NCBI RefSeq assembly: GCF_000723885.1
Contig: NZ_CCDG010000021.1
Location: 124,001-188,000, forward strand
Direction: 5' to 3'
Length of the DNA: 64,000 nt
Source of the DNA: Paenibacillus camerounensis
Lineage (GTDB): Bacteria; Bacillota; Bacilli; Paenibacillales; Paenibacillaceae
A program made the translations under genes and the position numbers. How positions within the stretch are numbered: position 1 is the first letter of the stretch; every line of letters starts with the position of its first letter. Shown here piece after piece: positions 43,901 to 53,679 of this stretch. The notes below the pieces were generated by a model that was not told the DNA's origin, ran no database searches, and worked only from the letters and a program-made list of their open reading frames with translations.

Positions 43901-44512
43901 CAGGCACCGGAGAATCAGCGGTTTGCCGGAACACAGGACACATGGGCTGAGAACCTGGCGCTGATGTTCACCTTCCGCGGCATCCCGGCTATCTACTACG
44001 GCTCGGAGATCGAATTCCAGAAGGGAAAAGTGATTGACGTCGGCCCGAATGCGCCGCTCAGCACGACCGGACGCGCTTATTTCGGCGATCACATTGAAGG
44101 CAGCGTCACCGTACAGGATTTTGGAAGATACACAAATGCTACGGGAACACTCGCTGATTCGCTAAATCATCCGCTGGCCAAACATATCCGTCAGCTTAAT
44201 CTGATCAGAAGAGCGGTACCTGCCCTGCAAAAGGGCCAATACTCCACAGAGAATGTCAGCGGCAATCTGGCCTTCAAAAGAAGATACACTGACGCAGCCA
44301 AAGGCATCGACAGCTTTGCACTCGTAACGATTTCCGGCAATGCTACCTTCACAGGTATTCCAAACGGGACTTATGTAGATGCAGTAACGGGCGATAGCAA
44401 AAATGTAACGAACGGAACCATTACGCTGAACTGCTCCGGCAAAGGCAATGCAAGAGTCTATGTGCTGAACGGCAGCGGCGGGATCGGTGAGAGCGGAACG
44501 TATCTGAAATAA
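40976..44512 (+). CDS. secreted GH13 alpha-amylase with several starch-binding modules
   Basis: An 1178-residue secreted enzyme from TTG 40976 (AGGAGGT upstream). Order: signal peptide (to about residue 30), a CBM25-like module, a CBM6/35-like module starting [10 protein letters not shown] (about 105-235), a Thr/Pro linker, a CBM26-like module (about 305-395), a chitobiase-C-like module, then GH13 (about 580-1090) and a beta-sheet end domain. Catalytic residues: D818 in [12 protein letters not shown]849 in FIFGEVATR and D971 in YIDSHDYAP. It digests starch-type glucans outside the cell. The linker resembles that of the GH87 protein. Upstream palindrome suggests carbon control. Confidence 0.92.
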   Translation: MVQHKTRRFLSWLVIFALCFSLFGPSGGASASNTNYTVTYTNSTATAVTLHWTTNNWSSITDTAMSKSGTTFTANLSVAEGATLTYCYHITAPTDSWDSNGGKNWTVTIPSAGRYEAENAALTGGAKVNTNHTGYSGAGFVDGYTASGAATAFTVQASAAGTYNTTLRYANATGSSKTVSVYVNGTRIKQSTFASLSSWDSWADQTESLNLQAGSNTITYKYDPADSGNINIDYVTVLPGTTPTPTATPVPTAQPTATPSATPSPTPVVTPSPTPVPTATPTPTNTPTATPTPSPTVSPTPAAGITVHVKKPSGWNSAMRIHYWNLSPASVPVSGAWPGILMNSDGNDWYSYTIPGAASTSLIFNDSSGKQTGDLTRNVKESWYYTDNVWYTANPEALKTPVITVSPAPKTYDSAQTVALASSNTGDKIYYTTNGSTPTAASALYTAPIQVSSSMTIKAFGVNADGVAGSVSSFAYVIDLNADLQPPVITPNLPVGQNATAVNVSFNIKDNKAAAVTAYYTEDGTEPTTSSKVYLTGNVLAGLTGPQILIAKTTTLKFLVIDAAGNRTAQSFVYSIGSKGDFREDSIYFVITSRFYDGDTSNNAHSWDDAKAGNPDSDPAWRGDFKGLIQKLDYIKALGFSAIWITPVVQNASGYDYHGYHAINFAKIDPRYESAGASYQELINAAHAKGIRVIQDIVVNHTGNFGEENLFPMFKKDETQPDTIANLLKITDKLPANYDSMTPDQQYQARLALMKTAETNNNIYHTEKSLSWESYTVQTGQIAGDCVDLNTENPVVNQYLIDSYNQYIDMGVDAFRVDTVKHVSRYIFNKYFVPAWKERGGSNFFIFGEVATRYRDVWNSGIPAISTPFYTWKSAKSYPGDGQNDYASNKLSVEQEWADNSTTAGQPTSNNAFLIGNTYHAPDYSMKSGMDVIDFPMHWAFKTAQEAFSMRSGDQFYNDATWNVTYIDSHDYAPDQAPENQRFAGTQDTWAENLALMFTFRGIPAIYYGSEIEFQKGKVIDVGPNAPLSTTGRAYFGDHIEGSVTVQDFGRYTNATGTLADSLNHPLAKHIRQLNLIRRAVPALQKGQYSTENVSGNLAFKRRYTDAAKGIDSFALVTISGNATFTGIPNGTYVDAVTGDSKNVTNGTITLNCSGKGNARVYVLNGSGGIGESGTYLK

Positions 44513-44538
44513 AAGGATGAAATAAGGTTAATGTCTGC

Positions 44539-44571
44539 AGCCTTCTGCTTCCCGGAGCAGGAGGCTTTTTT
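44539..44571 (+). terminator. rho-independent terminator after amylase
   Basis: AGCCTTCTGCT (44539-44549) pairs with AGCAGGAGGCT (44556-44566) with one G-U pair, then TTTTT. Confidence 0.9.
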
Positions 44572-44607
44572 GAATAAAATTTAATCATACTAATTTGGTG
44601 TGGATAG

Positions 44608-44688
44608 TTGATAATTTATAGAGTTGCAGTTATAATCCTATTAATCATCAATGAGTAACAACGATAAATGCAATATAACATCGTATAC
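44608..44688 (+). promoter_or_regulatory. promoter of the FCD-hyu cluster, with possible GntR-family site
   Basis: TTGATA (44608-44613) and TATAAT (44631-44636) are separated by 17 bp, a near-consensus sigma-A promoter. GTATAC at 44683-44688 within the leader resembles the core of FadR/FCD-subfamily operators, and the direct repeat TTAATCAT flanks the promoter. The promoter is well supported; the operator is weak. Confidence 0.7.
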
Positions 44689-44722
44689 ATTTACTAATCG
44701 GACAACAGGAAGGATGGGCTGA

Positions 44723-45466
44723 ATGACACTGGAAATTCAACCTTTACAGCTGGAATACGAATTCTTACAGGTACTGCTGGAAGCCCGGGCTCCGCTGGGA
44801 GCCAGTACCCTTGTACATACACTCGGCAAGAAATATGCGCTAAGCCAGGCAACGATCGGGCGCAAGCTGATGGAATTTGATTATCAAGGCTATACCGTGC
44901 TTAAGGGCCGCAGGGGCCGGGTGCTGACAGATAAGGGAGTTGCCCGGGTACATTATCTGGAAAAAAATCTGCAGCAAAAGAATGTAAACTCACAGCTTCT
45001 CCGGCTGCTGAACAATTCCGGTGAGTCAGCACTGCTTGATGTGCTGGTTGCGAGGCGGGCGCTTGAGCGTGAGATAGCCTCGCTTGCGGCCATACGGGCT
45101 ACACCTGAAGAAATCAAGCTGCTTGAAGCTTCCATCGCCAGCCAGCTGGAGCTGCTGTCACGAGATATCACCCCGTACGAGGAAGACCGCGAGTTCCATA
45201 TGCTGCTTGCGCTTGCCGCCCGCAACCAGGTGCTCCTACATGCGGTTCAGCTGGTCTGGCAGACAGGGAGGGATTTCCTGGAGACGGCGGATATCCGCCG
45301 CACCGTAGGCAGTGCGCTGGTCGTGGATCACCGCAACATCCTCGATGCAGTAATTGCGGGATCTGCCGGGCAGGCGGAAGCCGCAATGGTTACCCATATC
45401 AACCAGATGATTGAAGATGTTAAGCGGTATTATGCAATTCAAAATGAGGAGCAGCCGGGTTCTTAG
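44723..45466 (+). CDS. FCD-domain (GntR/FadR-like) transcriptional regulator
   Basis: A 247-residue protein. The N-terminal 75 residues form a winged helix (LGKKYALSQATIGRKLMEFD and GRRGRVLTDKGVARV) that is not the classic GntR type. The C-terminal 150 residues are an all-helical FCD ligand domain, with metal-ligand-like Asp/His residues in EEDREFHMLLALAARN and VVDHRNILDAVIAGSA. GGAAGG precedes ATG 44723. It is the first gene of the cluster and probably senses a carboxylate related to the hydantoinase pathway. Confidence 0.87.
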   Translation: MTLEIQPLQLEYEFLQVLLEARAPLGASTLVHTLGKKYALSQATIGRKLMEFDYQGYTVLKGRRGRVLTDKGVARVHYLEKNLQQKNVNSQLLRLLNNSGESALLDVLVARRALEREIASLAAIRATPEEIKLLEASIASQLELLSRDITPYEEDREFHMLLALAARNQVLLHAVQLVWQTGRDFLETADIRRTVGSALVVDHRNILDAVIAGSAGQAEAAMVTHINQMIEDVKRYYAIQNEEQPGS

Positions 45467-45493
45467 GCTGCACAGGTTAAAGGAGTGGAAGCA

Positions 45494-47539
45494 GTGGACA
45501 GCAAGTACCGCTTAGGCATAGATATCGGAGGAACGTTTACAGATGCCATCGTAACAGACAATCAGGGCCGGGTGGTTACCACTCTCAAGACACCGTCGGT
45601 TGCTGATGCGCCTGAGCAGGCAATATTTAATGCGCTGGAGCAGCTGCAGGAACGTGGTGTGGATACGAAGCAGATTGATCTTTTTGTACATGGCACGACG
45701 CTCGGGGTTAACACGCTGATTGAGCGCAGCGGCGCCGTTACCGGACTGCTGGTCACCAGGGGCTTCCGGGACGTCCTGGAAATCCGCCGGCTGCGGCTTG
45801 AGAATACAACCAATCTGTATGGCGATAAGACACCGCCGCTGGTTCCCCGGCAGCTGGTGAAGGAAATCAATGAACGCCAGCTTGCCGACGGTACTGTGCT
45901 GACACCTCTTGATCCCCAGGAGCTGCTGGCAGCAGTGGAGGATCTGGTTCAGCTGGGAGTAACGGCGCTGGCGGTCAGCTTCCTGCATTCTTACGCGAAT
46001 GACTCGCATGAGGCACAAGCGGAGCAGCTGATCCGTGAGCGTTATCCTCAGCTGTTCATCTGCAGAAGCAGCGCCATCTGGCCGCAGCAGCGAGAATTCG
46101 AGCGCACGCTGGCGACCGTAATGAATGCCTATGTCGGGGAACAGATGGGCTCCTATTTTAAACGTCTGCAGGCCGGAATAGGACAATACGGGGTATCGGC
46201 GACACTGCTGTCCACGATGTCTAACGGCGGCATGATGACGGCAGCACGTGCTGCGGCCGAGCCGGTCAGAACACTGCTGTCCGGTCCTGCCTCCGGTGTA
46301 ATCGGGGCAACTTACATTGCCGGACAGGCCGGAATCAGCCAGGTTGTCACCTTTGACATGGGCGGAACCAGCGTGGATGTCGCCTTGATTGACAAGGAAC
46401 CGGCTTATTCCACAGAGAATCAGGTCGGTGATTATCCGGTTATCATTCCCGCTGTCGATGTAACGGCCATTGGGGCCGGCGGCGGCTCCATCGCCTGGGT
46501 CGATTCGGTAGGCGTGCTGAAGGTCGGCCCGCGCAGCGCCGGTGCAAGACCCGGTCCGGCCTGTTATAACCGCGGCGGAGAGCACGCTACGACCACCGAT
46601 GCTTATCTGCATCTGGGAATTCTTCAGGCTGACCGCTTCCTTGGCGGCCAGATGCGGCTGTACCCGGAGCTGGCCGAACAGGCGCTGACGCGGCTGGGCA
46701 GTCAGCTCCGGCTGAGCGCCACGCAGACTGCCCAGGCCATTCTGGATGTGGCAACCGCGAATATGTATGCCCAGTTCTCACCGCTGATGGCGCGCAAGGG
46801 TGTCGATCCGCGTGACTTCACCCTGCTGGCATACGGCGGCGCAGGCCCGATGCATGCTTTTCTGATGGCCCGTGAAGTGGGCATCCGCAAGGTGCTGATT
46901 CCTCCGTCACCGGGTACCCTGTGTGCCATGGGCTGTATGGTCGCCAACCTGCGTAATGATTTCGTCTTTACCTTCCATAAGAGCAGCGGGCATCTGCAGG
47001 ATGGCGAGCTGCTGTCACAGTACTCCCTGCTGGAGCAGCAGGGACGGCGCTGGATTGAGGAAGAAGCCAGCGGCGGCGTAGAGCTGGGCGGAACCTATGT
47101 GATTTACAGTGCGGATATGCGTTATGAGGGACAAGCCTTTGACCTTGAGGTTACCCTGTCTGAAGCGGAAATAAACAGTCCGGATCAAGCCAAGCATAAG
47201 TTCCATCAGCAGTATGAGTCTGTATTCGGCATCAGCCAGCCTGATGCCGAGGTCATGTTCGTCAATCTGCGGGCAAGCATTGTCGGGCTGCTGCCGAGCA
47301 AGCCGGCGGTCGGGCTGGTGCAGGCAACCGGCAGCAGTAAGCCTGCCGAGCTTCGCAGCATCAGGTTTGACGGACTGGATCATCAGGCCAAGGTACTCAG
47401 CCGGGAGCAGCTAAGCTCAGAGCGCCGGATTTCCGGTCCGGTCATTCTTGAGGAATATGATACGACCGTCTTTATCCCTCCGGGCTTTGCGATCTACAGA
47501 GACGCCGGCGGCAACATCATCGGGGAGGCTGAGCTATGA
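45494..47539 (+). CDS. hyuA: hydantoinase/oxoprolinase subunit A
   Basis: About 681 residues from GTG 45494 (AAAGGAG 8 nt upstream); a GTG at 45485 is also in frame. The actin-like ATPase fold of the HyuA/5-oxoprolinase family is clear: YRLGIDIGGTFTDAIV at the N-terminus, FVHGTTLGVNTLIER, TFDMGGTSVDVALI and the ALLAYGGAGPMHA-type sequence LLAYGGAGPMHAFLMA. It uses ATP to open a cyclic amide such as 5-oxoproline or an N-substituted hydantoin, together with HyuB, whose gene overlaps by 4 nt. The exact substrate is not set by sequence. Confidence 0.93.
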   Translation: MDSKYRLGIDIGGTFTDAIVTDNQGRVVTTLKTPSVADAPEQAIFNALEQLQERGVDTKQIDLFVHGTTLGVNTLIERSGAVTGLLVTRGFRDVLEIRRLRLENTTNLYGDKTPPLVPRQLVKEINERQLADGTVLTPLDPQELLAAVEDLVQLGVTALAVSFLHSYANDSHEAQAEQLIRERYPQLFICRSSAIWPQQREFERTLATVMNAYVGEQMGSYFKRLQAGIGQYGVSATLLSTMSNGGMMTAARAAAEPVRTLLSGPASGVIGATYIAGQAGISQVVTFDMGGTSVDVALIDKEPAYSTENQVGDYPVIIPAVDVTAIGAGGGSIAWVDSVGVLKVGPRSAGARPGPACYNRGGEHATTTDAYLHLGILQADRFLGGQMRLYPELAEQALTRLGSQLRLSATQTAQAILDVATANMYAQFSPLMARKGVDPRDFTLLAYGGAGPMHAFLMAREVGIRKVLIPPSPGTLCAMGCMVANLRNDFVFTFHKSSGHLQDGELLSQYSLLEQQGRRWIEEEASGGVELGGTYVIYSADMRYEGQAFDLEVTLSEAEINSPDQAKHKFHQQYESVFGISQPDAEVMFVNLRASIVGLLPSKPAVGLVQATGSSKPAELRSIRFDGLDHQAKVLSREQLSSERRISGPVILEEYDTTVFIPPGFAIYRDAGGNIIGEAEL

Positions 47540-49509
47540 TTACGGATAAAGTCTTTCTCGAAATCTTCAATAACCGGATTCAGGCTGCCGTCGAAGAGAT
47601 GGCTAATGTCGTCCTCCGTACCGGCTTCACAGCCTTTGTTAAGGAGACCGGGGATTTCGGCACATACCTGCTCTCGCCTGCCGGAGAAACCTTCGGCTCG
47701 CCGCTGGATACCGGTTATAACCTCTCACTCGGCATTCCCGCAGCCACTGCCATTAATGCGATTAAGGACTGGCAGGAAGGCGACATCGTGATCTGCAATG
47801 ATCCTTATTCCACCGGAGGGATGGTTACCCATCTGCCGGACCTTCACCTGATCAAGCCTTATTTCCATGAAGGCCGGATAATCGCCTTCGGCTTATGCTT
47901 CGTGCATTCCTCCGATGTCGGCGGGAAGGTTCCCGGCAGTGTATCGCCAACCGCCTATGACATTCATATGGAAGGAATCCGCATTGCTCCGGTCAAGCTG
48001 TATGAGGCCGGCCGGCTCAACGGGCAGGTTCTGCGTCTGCTGCTCGATAACAGCCGAATACCGGAGCAGAACCAGGGGGATCTGAATGCCCTGATGGCTG
48101 CGCTGAACAGAGGCGAGGTCCGCCTGAAGGAGCTGATCAGACGCTATGGTGCGGAGCAGGTAGAGCAGGGGATTGAGAATCTGCTTGAATATGCCGAGCT
48201 GAAAGCCCGGACCATCATCGAAGAGATTCCGGACGGCTCCTATGATTTCTGGGATTATCTGGAGAAGGGACCGGGAGGCTACCCGATCCGGCTGCGCTGC
48301 CGGATGACCATCAGCGGTTCGGATATCCATCTGGACTTCACCGGAACCGATCCGCAGGTCAGAGCCTCCTTTAATATCCCGACGCATAACCAGCAGGGGC
48401 ATTACATGCTGGTCCCGGCGCTGATCCGCTATTTCCGGACTTTTGATCCGACCATCCCCTGGAATTCAGGTATGGTGCGGATGGTAAGCAACTATGCGCC
48501 GCCGGCCTCGCTGCTCAATCCGCAGGTGAATGCGGCAGTCGGCGCACGCGCCGCAACCTTTATCCGGGTGATGGATGTGATTACCGGCGCGCTCAGCCAG
48601 GCACAGGTGAATAAAGTGCCGGCGGCGGGAGCCGGACAGGCGTGCATCGTTATGATGGCGATGACTGATCCGGCGGACGGCAAGAGCAAGGTCGGCGTGA
48701 TCCAGCCGATCTGCGGCGGCTCAGGGGCGAGACCGATGAAGGACGGGATTGACGGGATGGACTTTGCAGTAGGCCATCTGCGGAATATCCCGGCGGAAAC
48801 GGTCGAAGCGGAAATGCCGATCCTGATCGAGCAATACGGACTGCGTAAGGATTCAGCCGGAGCCGGCAGGTTCAGGGGCGGAAGCGGCATTGATCTGCGC
48901 GTGCGGATTCTCAGTCCGGACACGGTGATGACAGCCAGGAATATGGAACGGATGGAGTTTCAGCCTTGGGGCCGTGTCGGCGGCGGTGTCGGCGAGCATG
49001 GCGAGGCCATCCTGAACGAAGGGCGCGCGGGAGAACGGAGCCTTGGCCGGATTGACGAGCTGCTGCTGCAGCCGGGAGATACGGTAACCTTCCTGTCCCA
49101 GGGCGGCGGCGGTTATGGTGATCCGTATGAGCGGGAGCCGAAGCTTGTGCTTGAGGATGTGCTGAAAGGGCTATTATCGGCTGGACAGGCCCGGGAAGGC
49201 TACGGTGTGGAAATTGCCGGCAATACTGTGGATGAAGCAGCCACCAGTCTGCTGCGATCCGGCACAGCCGGCAGCCGAGAAGCCTTCAGCTTCGGAGAAG
49301 CACGTGAGACATTCGAAGCCCTGTGGGCTGACGAGATGCAGCTTGCCGTTATCAATGCATTAAGCCAATATCCGCTGGCACTCCGTGATTATCTGAAGCG
49401 TCAGACGATGGCGGAAGTGGAAAAGCTCACCCGTACGGGTGAAGCAGTAACCCCCCAGGCAGTACCTGAAGTAATGGAACAGCTCCGCAGGGCAATCGGC
49501 CTGCGCTGA
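47536..49509 (+). CDS. hyuB: hydantoinase/oxoprolinase subunit B
   Basis: A 657-residue HyuB-family protein overlapping hyuA by 4 nt. Typical segments: RIQAAVEEMANVVLRTGF, DIVICNDPYSTGGMVTHLPD, CFVHSSDVGGKVPGS and the C-terminal FLSQGGGGYGDPYEREP. The family partners HyuA in ATP-dependent lactam or hydantoin hydrolysis. Length is somewhat above the usual 510-600 residues because of a C-terminal extension of about 110 residues that is helical and of unknown role. Confidence 0.93.
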   Translation: MITDKVFLEIFNNRIQAAVEEMANVVLRTGFTAFVKETGDFGTYLLSPAGETFGSPLDTGYNLSLGIPAATAINAIKDWQEGDIVICNDPYSTGGMVTHLPDLHLIKPYFHEGRIIAFGLCFVHSSDVGGKVPGSVSPTAYDIHMEGIRIAPVKLYEAGRLNGQVLRLLLDNSRIPEQNQGDLNALMAALNRGEVRLKELIRRYGAEQVEQGIENLLEYAELKARTIIEEIPDGSYDFWDYLEKGPGGYPIRLRCRMTISGSDIHLDFTGTDPQVRASFNIPTHNQQGHYMLVPALIRYFRTFDPTIPWNSGMVRMVSNYAPPASLLNPQVNAAVGARAATFIRVMDVITGALSQAQVNKVPAAGAGQACIVMMAMTDPADGKSKVGVIQPICGGSGARPMKDGIDGMDFAVGHLRNIPAETVEAEMPILIEQYGLRKDSAGAGRFRGGSGIDLRVRILSPDTVMTARNMERMEFQPWGRVGGGVGEHGEAILNEGRAGERSLGRIDELLLQPGDTVTFLSQGGGGYGDPYEREPKLVLEDVLKGLLSAGQAREGYGVEIAGNTVDEAATSLLRSGTAGSREAFSFGEARETFEALWADEMQLAVINALSQYPLALRDYLKRQTMAEVEKLTRTGEAVTPQAVPEVMEQLRRAIGLR

Positions 49510-49570
49510 TGAACAGAGATGCTGGTTAGCATGACCACATAAATAATCAAACCTAAGGGAGAGACAACCA

Positions 49571-50734
49571 ATGACTACTATGTTTAAAACAAAACGGACT
49601 TATCTTGTACCTGCATTATCGCTTGCCATGATGGTGGCACTCTCTGCCTGCGGCGGAAATAACGCTAATAATGCAGCCGGCAATACCTCTCCAACCAATG
49701 CCGCCGCTACCGACAGCTCTGCTGCCGCGGGCAGCGGGGAAAAAGTTAAGCTGACAATGTTCATCTGGGCCGGTTCCAACCAGGACGTGGTGCCTAAGGA
49801 AGTTGTAGCAGAGTACGTCAAGAATCATCCGAATGTTGAGGTTACCTTCGAGGAGTCCTCGAACTCCGTAATGTACCCGAAAATGCTGGCCGGCAAGCAG
49901 GCAGACCCTAATAACCCGGTTGTAAACTTCGGCTACTTTAATGCGGATGCTTCGGCTAAGGGTATTAACGACGATATGTGGGAGCCGCTGGATACTGCGG
50001 TTGTAACGAATATGAAGGATATTCCCGAGCAGTTCCACACCGCTGATAATAAAGGCATCGTCTGGGGCGTCTCCAGCTTTGCGCTTGTCTATAACAAGGA
50101 TCTGGTGAAAACCCCGCCGACCAGCTGGAATGACCTGTGGAGCAGCGAGGAGTTCAAAGGCAAAACCGCACTTTGGGATTACATGTTCTATTCCTACCTG
50201 TCCCCGCTGCTGGCTGTAAAAGGCGAAGAGCTGGGTGCGTCCTACGAGAATCCTGAGCCGGCGTTCCAGTACTGGGCTGACAACAGCGACCAGATCGGTA
50301 CACTGGTAACCTCCAATGACCAGCTTAAAGGGCTGCTGGATTCCGGTGATGCCCTGATCGCACCGTTCAGCGCACAGGTGGCGCAGACCTGGATTGACGG
50401 CGGCTCCCCGCTGGCAGTAGCTTATCCGCAGGAAGGCGCTATTTCGTTCCCGTACTCTCTGCAGGTCGTAAAAGGCTCTACACCGGAGCAGCAGAAAGTC
50501 GCTAATGAAATCATTAATGAGCTGCTGAGTGCGGATGCATTGTCCCGATATGCTGATGCTACTGGAACACCGGTAACAAGCACAACTGCCGTAGTTCCGG
50601 ATAAATACAAAGCAGACCCTTCCTTCTCCGCCGAAGAGCAGAGCAAAGGCATTAACCCGGACTGGGATACCCTTGCGAAGAACAGCTCAGCCTGGAAGGA
50701 ACTATGGGACCGTATGGTTAAGACTGAACTGTAA
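49571..50734 (+). CDS. ABC transporter substrate-binding lipoprotein (PotD/spermidine type)
   Basis: A 387-residue lipoprotein: the signal ends LSAC with the lipid-modified Cys at residue 27, then an Asn/Ala/Thr-rich linker. LTMFIWAGSNQDVVPKEVV and FAGSFALVYNKDL-like sequence (SSFALVYNKDLVKTPPTSWN) fit the family 1/PotD group that binds polyamines, opines or other small cations or acids. GGGAGAG precedes ATG 49571. It lies between hyuB and the matching ATPase and permease genes, so it likely brings in the hydantoinase substrate or a precursor. Confidence 0.9.
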   Translation: MTTMFKTKRTYLVPALSLAMMVALSACGGNNANNAAGNTSPTNAAATDSSAAAGSGEKVKLTMFIWAGSNQDVVPKEVVAEYVKNHPNVEVTFEESSNSVMYPKMLAGKQADPNNPVVNFGYFNADASAKGINDDMWEPLDTAVVTNMKDIPEQFHTADNKGIVWGVSSFALVYNKDLVKTPPTSWNDLWSSEEFKGKTALWDYMFYSYLSPLLAVKGEELGASYENPEPAFQYWADNSDQIGTLVTSNDQLKGLLDSGDALIAPFSAQVAQTWIDGGSPLAVAYPQEGAISFPYSLQVVKGSTPEQQKVANEIINELLSADALSRYADATGTPVTSTTAVVPDKYKADPSFSAEEQSKGINPDWDTLAKNSSAWKELWDRMVKTEL

Positions 50735-50763
50735 TGAACGGAACAAAGAGGTAAGAAGATAAC

Positions 50764-50784
50764 CCGGCTGCCCCAGGCAGCCGG
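50764..50784 (+). promoter_or_regulatory. intercistronic hairpin after binding-protein gene
   Basis: CCGGCTGCC (50764-50772), loop CCA, GGCAGCCGG (50776-50784): a perfect 9-bp stem with no U tail. It probably stabilises the upstream message or lowers read-through into the ATPase gene. Confidence 0.75.
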
Positions 50785-50805
50785 CAGGAACAGGAGATGA
50801 AGACT

Positions 50806-51933
50806 ATGAGCGGCGGACAGGGGCCCATTGCCATTGAGACACGGGATGTCATTAAGCGTTATGCGGGTAACACAGCTGTGAACCGGGTTTCGCTTCAGGT
50901 CAAACGGGGAGAGTTCGTCTCTCTGCTCGGACCGAGCGGCTGCGGAAAAACGACCCTGCTGCGGATGCTTGGCGGCCTGGAACAGCCGGATGAGGGCACA
51001 GTGCTGCTATCAGGACAGGATGTTTCCGGTATTCCCGCTTACGGGCGGAATTCCAATATGATTTTTCAGCAGCTGGCGCTGTTTCCCCATATGGATGTTT
51101 TCAATAATATTGCCTATGGCCTAAAAGTGAAAAAGACACCTAAGGCCGAGATCAGAAAGCGGGTCCATGACATGCTGGAGCTTGTGCAGCTCGGGGATTA
51201 CAGCAAGCGCGCTGTATCCCAGCTGTCCGGCGGCCAGGCCCAGCGCGTGGCGATTGCCCGCGCCCTAATTAACAAGCCGGAGGTTCTTCTGCTCGACGAG
51301 CCGCTCTCCGCACTCGATATGCAGCTGCGGCTGGACATGCAGCGTGAACTGAAGCGCATTCAGCGTGACTTCGGGGGCACCTTCATCTTCGTTACCCATG
51401 ATCAGAACGAAGCGATGAATATGTCCGACCGGATTGGCGTCATGCGGGGCGGCAGGCTGCTGCAATATGGCACGCCGGATGAGATCTATGAGCAGCCGGT
51501 GGACAGCTTTGTGGCCAAATTCATCGGGGATACCAACCTGATGAAGGTAAAGGTACTGGGCACAGAGCAGGGAAATGTATGGGTTCAGGCCGGGGGGGTG
51601 AAGCTGGCTGTCCGGGAGCCGGCAACAGGACCTGTGCTGCCGGATGGAAGTACAGGGTTCCTGTCGGTCCGCTATGAGTATCTGCGGACCGGTGAAGCAG
51701 CCAAAGATTGTGTAAACCGGCTGGAAGGCCGGGTGACAGACAGTGTATATGGCGGTGCAAGCATCCGCTATACACTGGATCTGGGCGGACATATCCAGCT
51801 GCAGGCGAGCAGCCTGTTCCAGCGGGGGGATGCCCGTTATGTGCCGGGCGATACCCTGGCTGCAGGCTTCAATCCCGAAGACGGCCTGCTGCTGCCGGAT
51901 GATCCGTCGCCGGACCGGGAAGGTGCCCTATGA
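50806..51933 (+). CDS. ABC transporter ATP-binding protein (PotA type)
   Basis: About 375 residues from ATG 50806 (AGGAG 9 nt upstream); ATG 50797 is also in frame. Walker A is GPSGCGKT at residues 42-49, the signature is [15 protein letters not shown], and Walker B is [12 protein letters not shown]. The C-terminal 130 residues form a TOBE/OB regulatory domain, with [13 protein letters not shown] typical of PotA-like proteins. It powers the PotB/PotC-like permeases that follow with overlapping starts. Confidence 0.93.
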   Translation: MSGGQGPIAIETRDVIKRYAGNTAVNRVSLQVKRGEFVSLLGPSGCGKTTLLRMLGGLEQPDEGTVLLSGQDVSGIPAYGRNSNMIFQQLALFPHMDVFNNIAYGLKVKKTPKAEIRKRVHDMLELVQLGDYSKRAVSQLSGGQAQRVAIARALINKPEVLLLDEPLSALDMQLRLDMQRELKRIQRDFGGTFIFVTHDQNEAMNMSDRIGVMRGGRLLQYGTPDEIYEQPVDSFVAKFIGDTNLMKVKVLGTEQGNVWVQAGGVKLAVREPATGPVLPDGSTGFLSVRYEYLRTGEAAKDCVNRLEGRVTDSVYGGASIRYTLDLGGHIQLQASSLFQRGDARYVPGDTLAAGFNPEDGLLLPDDPSPDREGAL

Positions 51934-52847
51934 TGCGCGCAGCCGGCAGGCTTACAGGGCTGTTCACCTCAGGGAACCGCTCCTGGGCGGCGCAGCTTCT
52001 TCTTCTGCTGCCGGCACTTGCCCTGATGGGGGTGGTATATCTGGGCGGCCTGCTGATTTTTGGCCGGTACAGCTTTGATCTGTATGAGAACGGACGGATG
52101 GTCCGCGACTGGAATCTGGATACGTACCGCGCCTTTCTTGGCGATCCGTACTACTGGAAGCTGATCGGTACCACGTTTAGAGTCGCAGCCTTAGTCACCT
52201 TTTGGAGTCTGCTGCTTGCTTATCCGCTGGCTTATGTGATTGCCGGCCTGAAGTCGCCGGGGATTAAGCAGACCTTGCTCCTGCTGACGTTCCTGCCGCT
52301 GCTGGTCAGTGCAGTCGTCAGATCCTACGGCTGGCAGCTGCTGCTGTCACGCCAGGGATTTATCAACTGGCTGTTCATCCGGCTTGGACTGACAGACAGC
52401 GGATTCGAGATGATGTACAACGAGACCGGTGTAGTTGTCGCGCTTGTACATATTTTTCTGCCGTTTATGGTCTTTCCGCTGCTTAATGTGCTGACCCAGA
52501 CGGACGGCACGCTGAAAGCGGCCGCACATGATCTCGGCGCCGGCAAATGGCGGACCTTCTTCACCATTACGCTGCCCTTGTCAGCCCGCGGAATTGCCAG
52601 CGGAGTACAGATCGTCTTTACGCTCTGCCTGACGGCCTTTACAACACCGCAGCTGATCGGCGGCGGACGCGTAATGACACTTCCCGTCCTTATTTATCAG
52701 CGCACGCTGGATACGAACTGGCCAATGGCTGCGGTAGCCAGCCTCTTCCTGTTTGCTTCGTCGATTCTGGTGTCGCTATTTGTGAACAAGGGCGCTGACT
52801 GGCTGATGTTCCGCCGCACCCGGACGGGAGGACAGAAGCATGCGTAG
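51930..52847 (+). CDS. ABC transporter permease (PotB type)
   Basis: A 305-residue membrane protein overlapping the ATPase gene by 4 nt. It has about six helices, starting LLLLLPALALMGVVYLGGLLI, and an ATPase-contact loop LKAAAHDLGAGKWRTFFTIT. The RSYGWQLLLSRQGFINW region is characteristic of the PotB/spermidine-type permease. It pairs with the next gene. Confidence 0.92.
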   Translation: MMRAAGRLTGLFTSGNRSWAAQLLLLLPALALMGVVYLGGLLIFGRYSFDLYENGRMVRDWNLDTYRAFLGDPYYWKLIGTTFRVAALVTFWSLLLAYPLAYVIAGLKSPGIKQTLLLLTFLPLLVSAVVRSYGWQLLLSRQGFINWLFIRLGLTDSGFEMMYNETGVVVALVHIFLPFMVFPLLNVLTQTDGTLKAAAHDLGAGKWRTFFTITLPLSARGIASGVQIVFTLCLTAFTTPQLIGGGRVMTLPVLIYQRTLDTNWPMAAVASLFLFASSILVSLFVNKGADWLMFRRTRTGGQKHA

Positions 52848-53679
52848 AGGAAACCGTAATTACAAATGGGTACTGTATACGTTTGCCGGACTCATCGGTC
52901 TGTATCTGCTACTCCCGCTGCTGATGATCCTGCTGACCTCGCTAAGCAGCGGGAGTGCCAGCAAGTTTCCGCCGGAAGGGCTGACGCTTGAATGGTACAG
53001 CAAGCTTGGTGAGCAGAAGCAGTTCCTGGAGGCTTTCCGCAACAGTATGATCGCTTCTGCCGGAGCGGTGCTGCTGGCGCTGGTTACCGGCACGCTGGCT
53101 GCGCTGGCGATTGTGAATTATTCTTTTCCGGGCAGAGGCCTGCTGCGTGCGTTCTTCATGTCACCGATGGTAATGCCGAAGATTACGCTTGGCGTTGCCT
53201 ACCTGATCCTGTTCTCCAAAATGCACATCGCGGGCGGGCTGTTTGCCCTGATACTGGGTGAAGCAGTAATTGTTCTGCCGTTTGTGCTGTCCATTGTCGG
53301 CAGCGCGCTGGCTAACCTTAATCCGGTGCACCGTGAAGCGGCTGCCGATTTAGGAGCAGGACCGCTGAAGATATTCTTCACGGTGACACTCCCGCAGCTG
53401 AAGCTGTCTCTGCTGCTCGCAGGCTCAATTGCGTTCGTCTTCACCTTTGACCAGGTGGAAACAGCGCTGCTTATCCTGCGCCAGGGAAGCTATACGCTGC
53501 CGATACAGCTGTTCCTGTATATGGAAAAATGGCAGGACCCGACGGTTGCCGTCGTTTCTGTGGTCCTTATAGCCTTTGCGCTTGCGCTGTTCTTTGCAAT
53601 CAAACTGGTCATCCGCACGGCTCCGGGACTAGATACACTGGCCGGAGGCAGACAGAATAAAGGAGGTCCTAAAACCTGA
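52840..53679 (+). CDS. ABC transporter permease (PotC type)
   Basis: A 279-residue permease starting 8 nt before the previous stop. The first helix is WVLYTFAGLIGLYLLLPLLM; the ATPase-contact loop is VHREAAADLGAGPLKIFFTV. PMVMPKITLGVAYLILF matches PotC-type proteins. With the PotB-like protein it forms the channel of this transporter. The stop overlaps the M24 peptidase start by 1 nt. Confidence 0.92.
   Translation: MRRGNRNYKWVLYTFAGLIGLYLLLPLLMILLTSLSSGSASKFPPEGLTLEWYSKLGEQKQFLEAFRNSMIASAGAVLLALVTGTLAALAIVNYSFPGRGLLRAFFMSPMVMPKITLGVAYLILFSKMHIAGGLFALILGEAVIVLPFVLSIVGSALANLNPVHREAAADLGAGPLKIFFTVTLPQLKLSLLLAGSIAFVFTFDQVETALLILRQGSYTLPIQLFLYMEKWQDPTVAVVSVVLIAFALALFFAIKLVIRTAPGLDTLAGGRQNKGGPKT

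Noticed and set aside
45512..46612. 366-codon open frame on the minus strand opposite hyuA
   Set aside because: It mirrors the hyuA coding strand, has no ribosome site or recognisable domain, and its composition is that of an antisense shadow.
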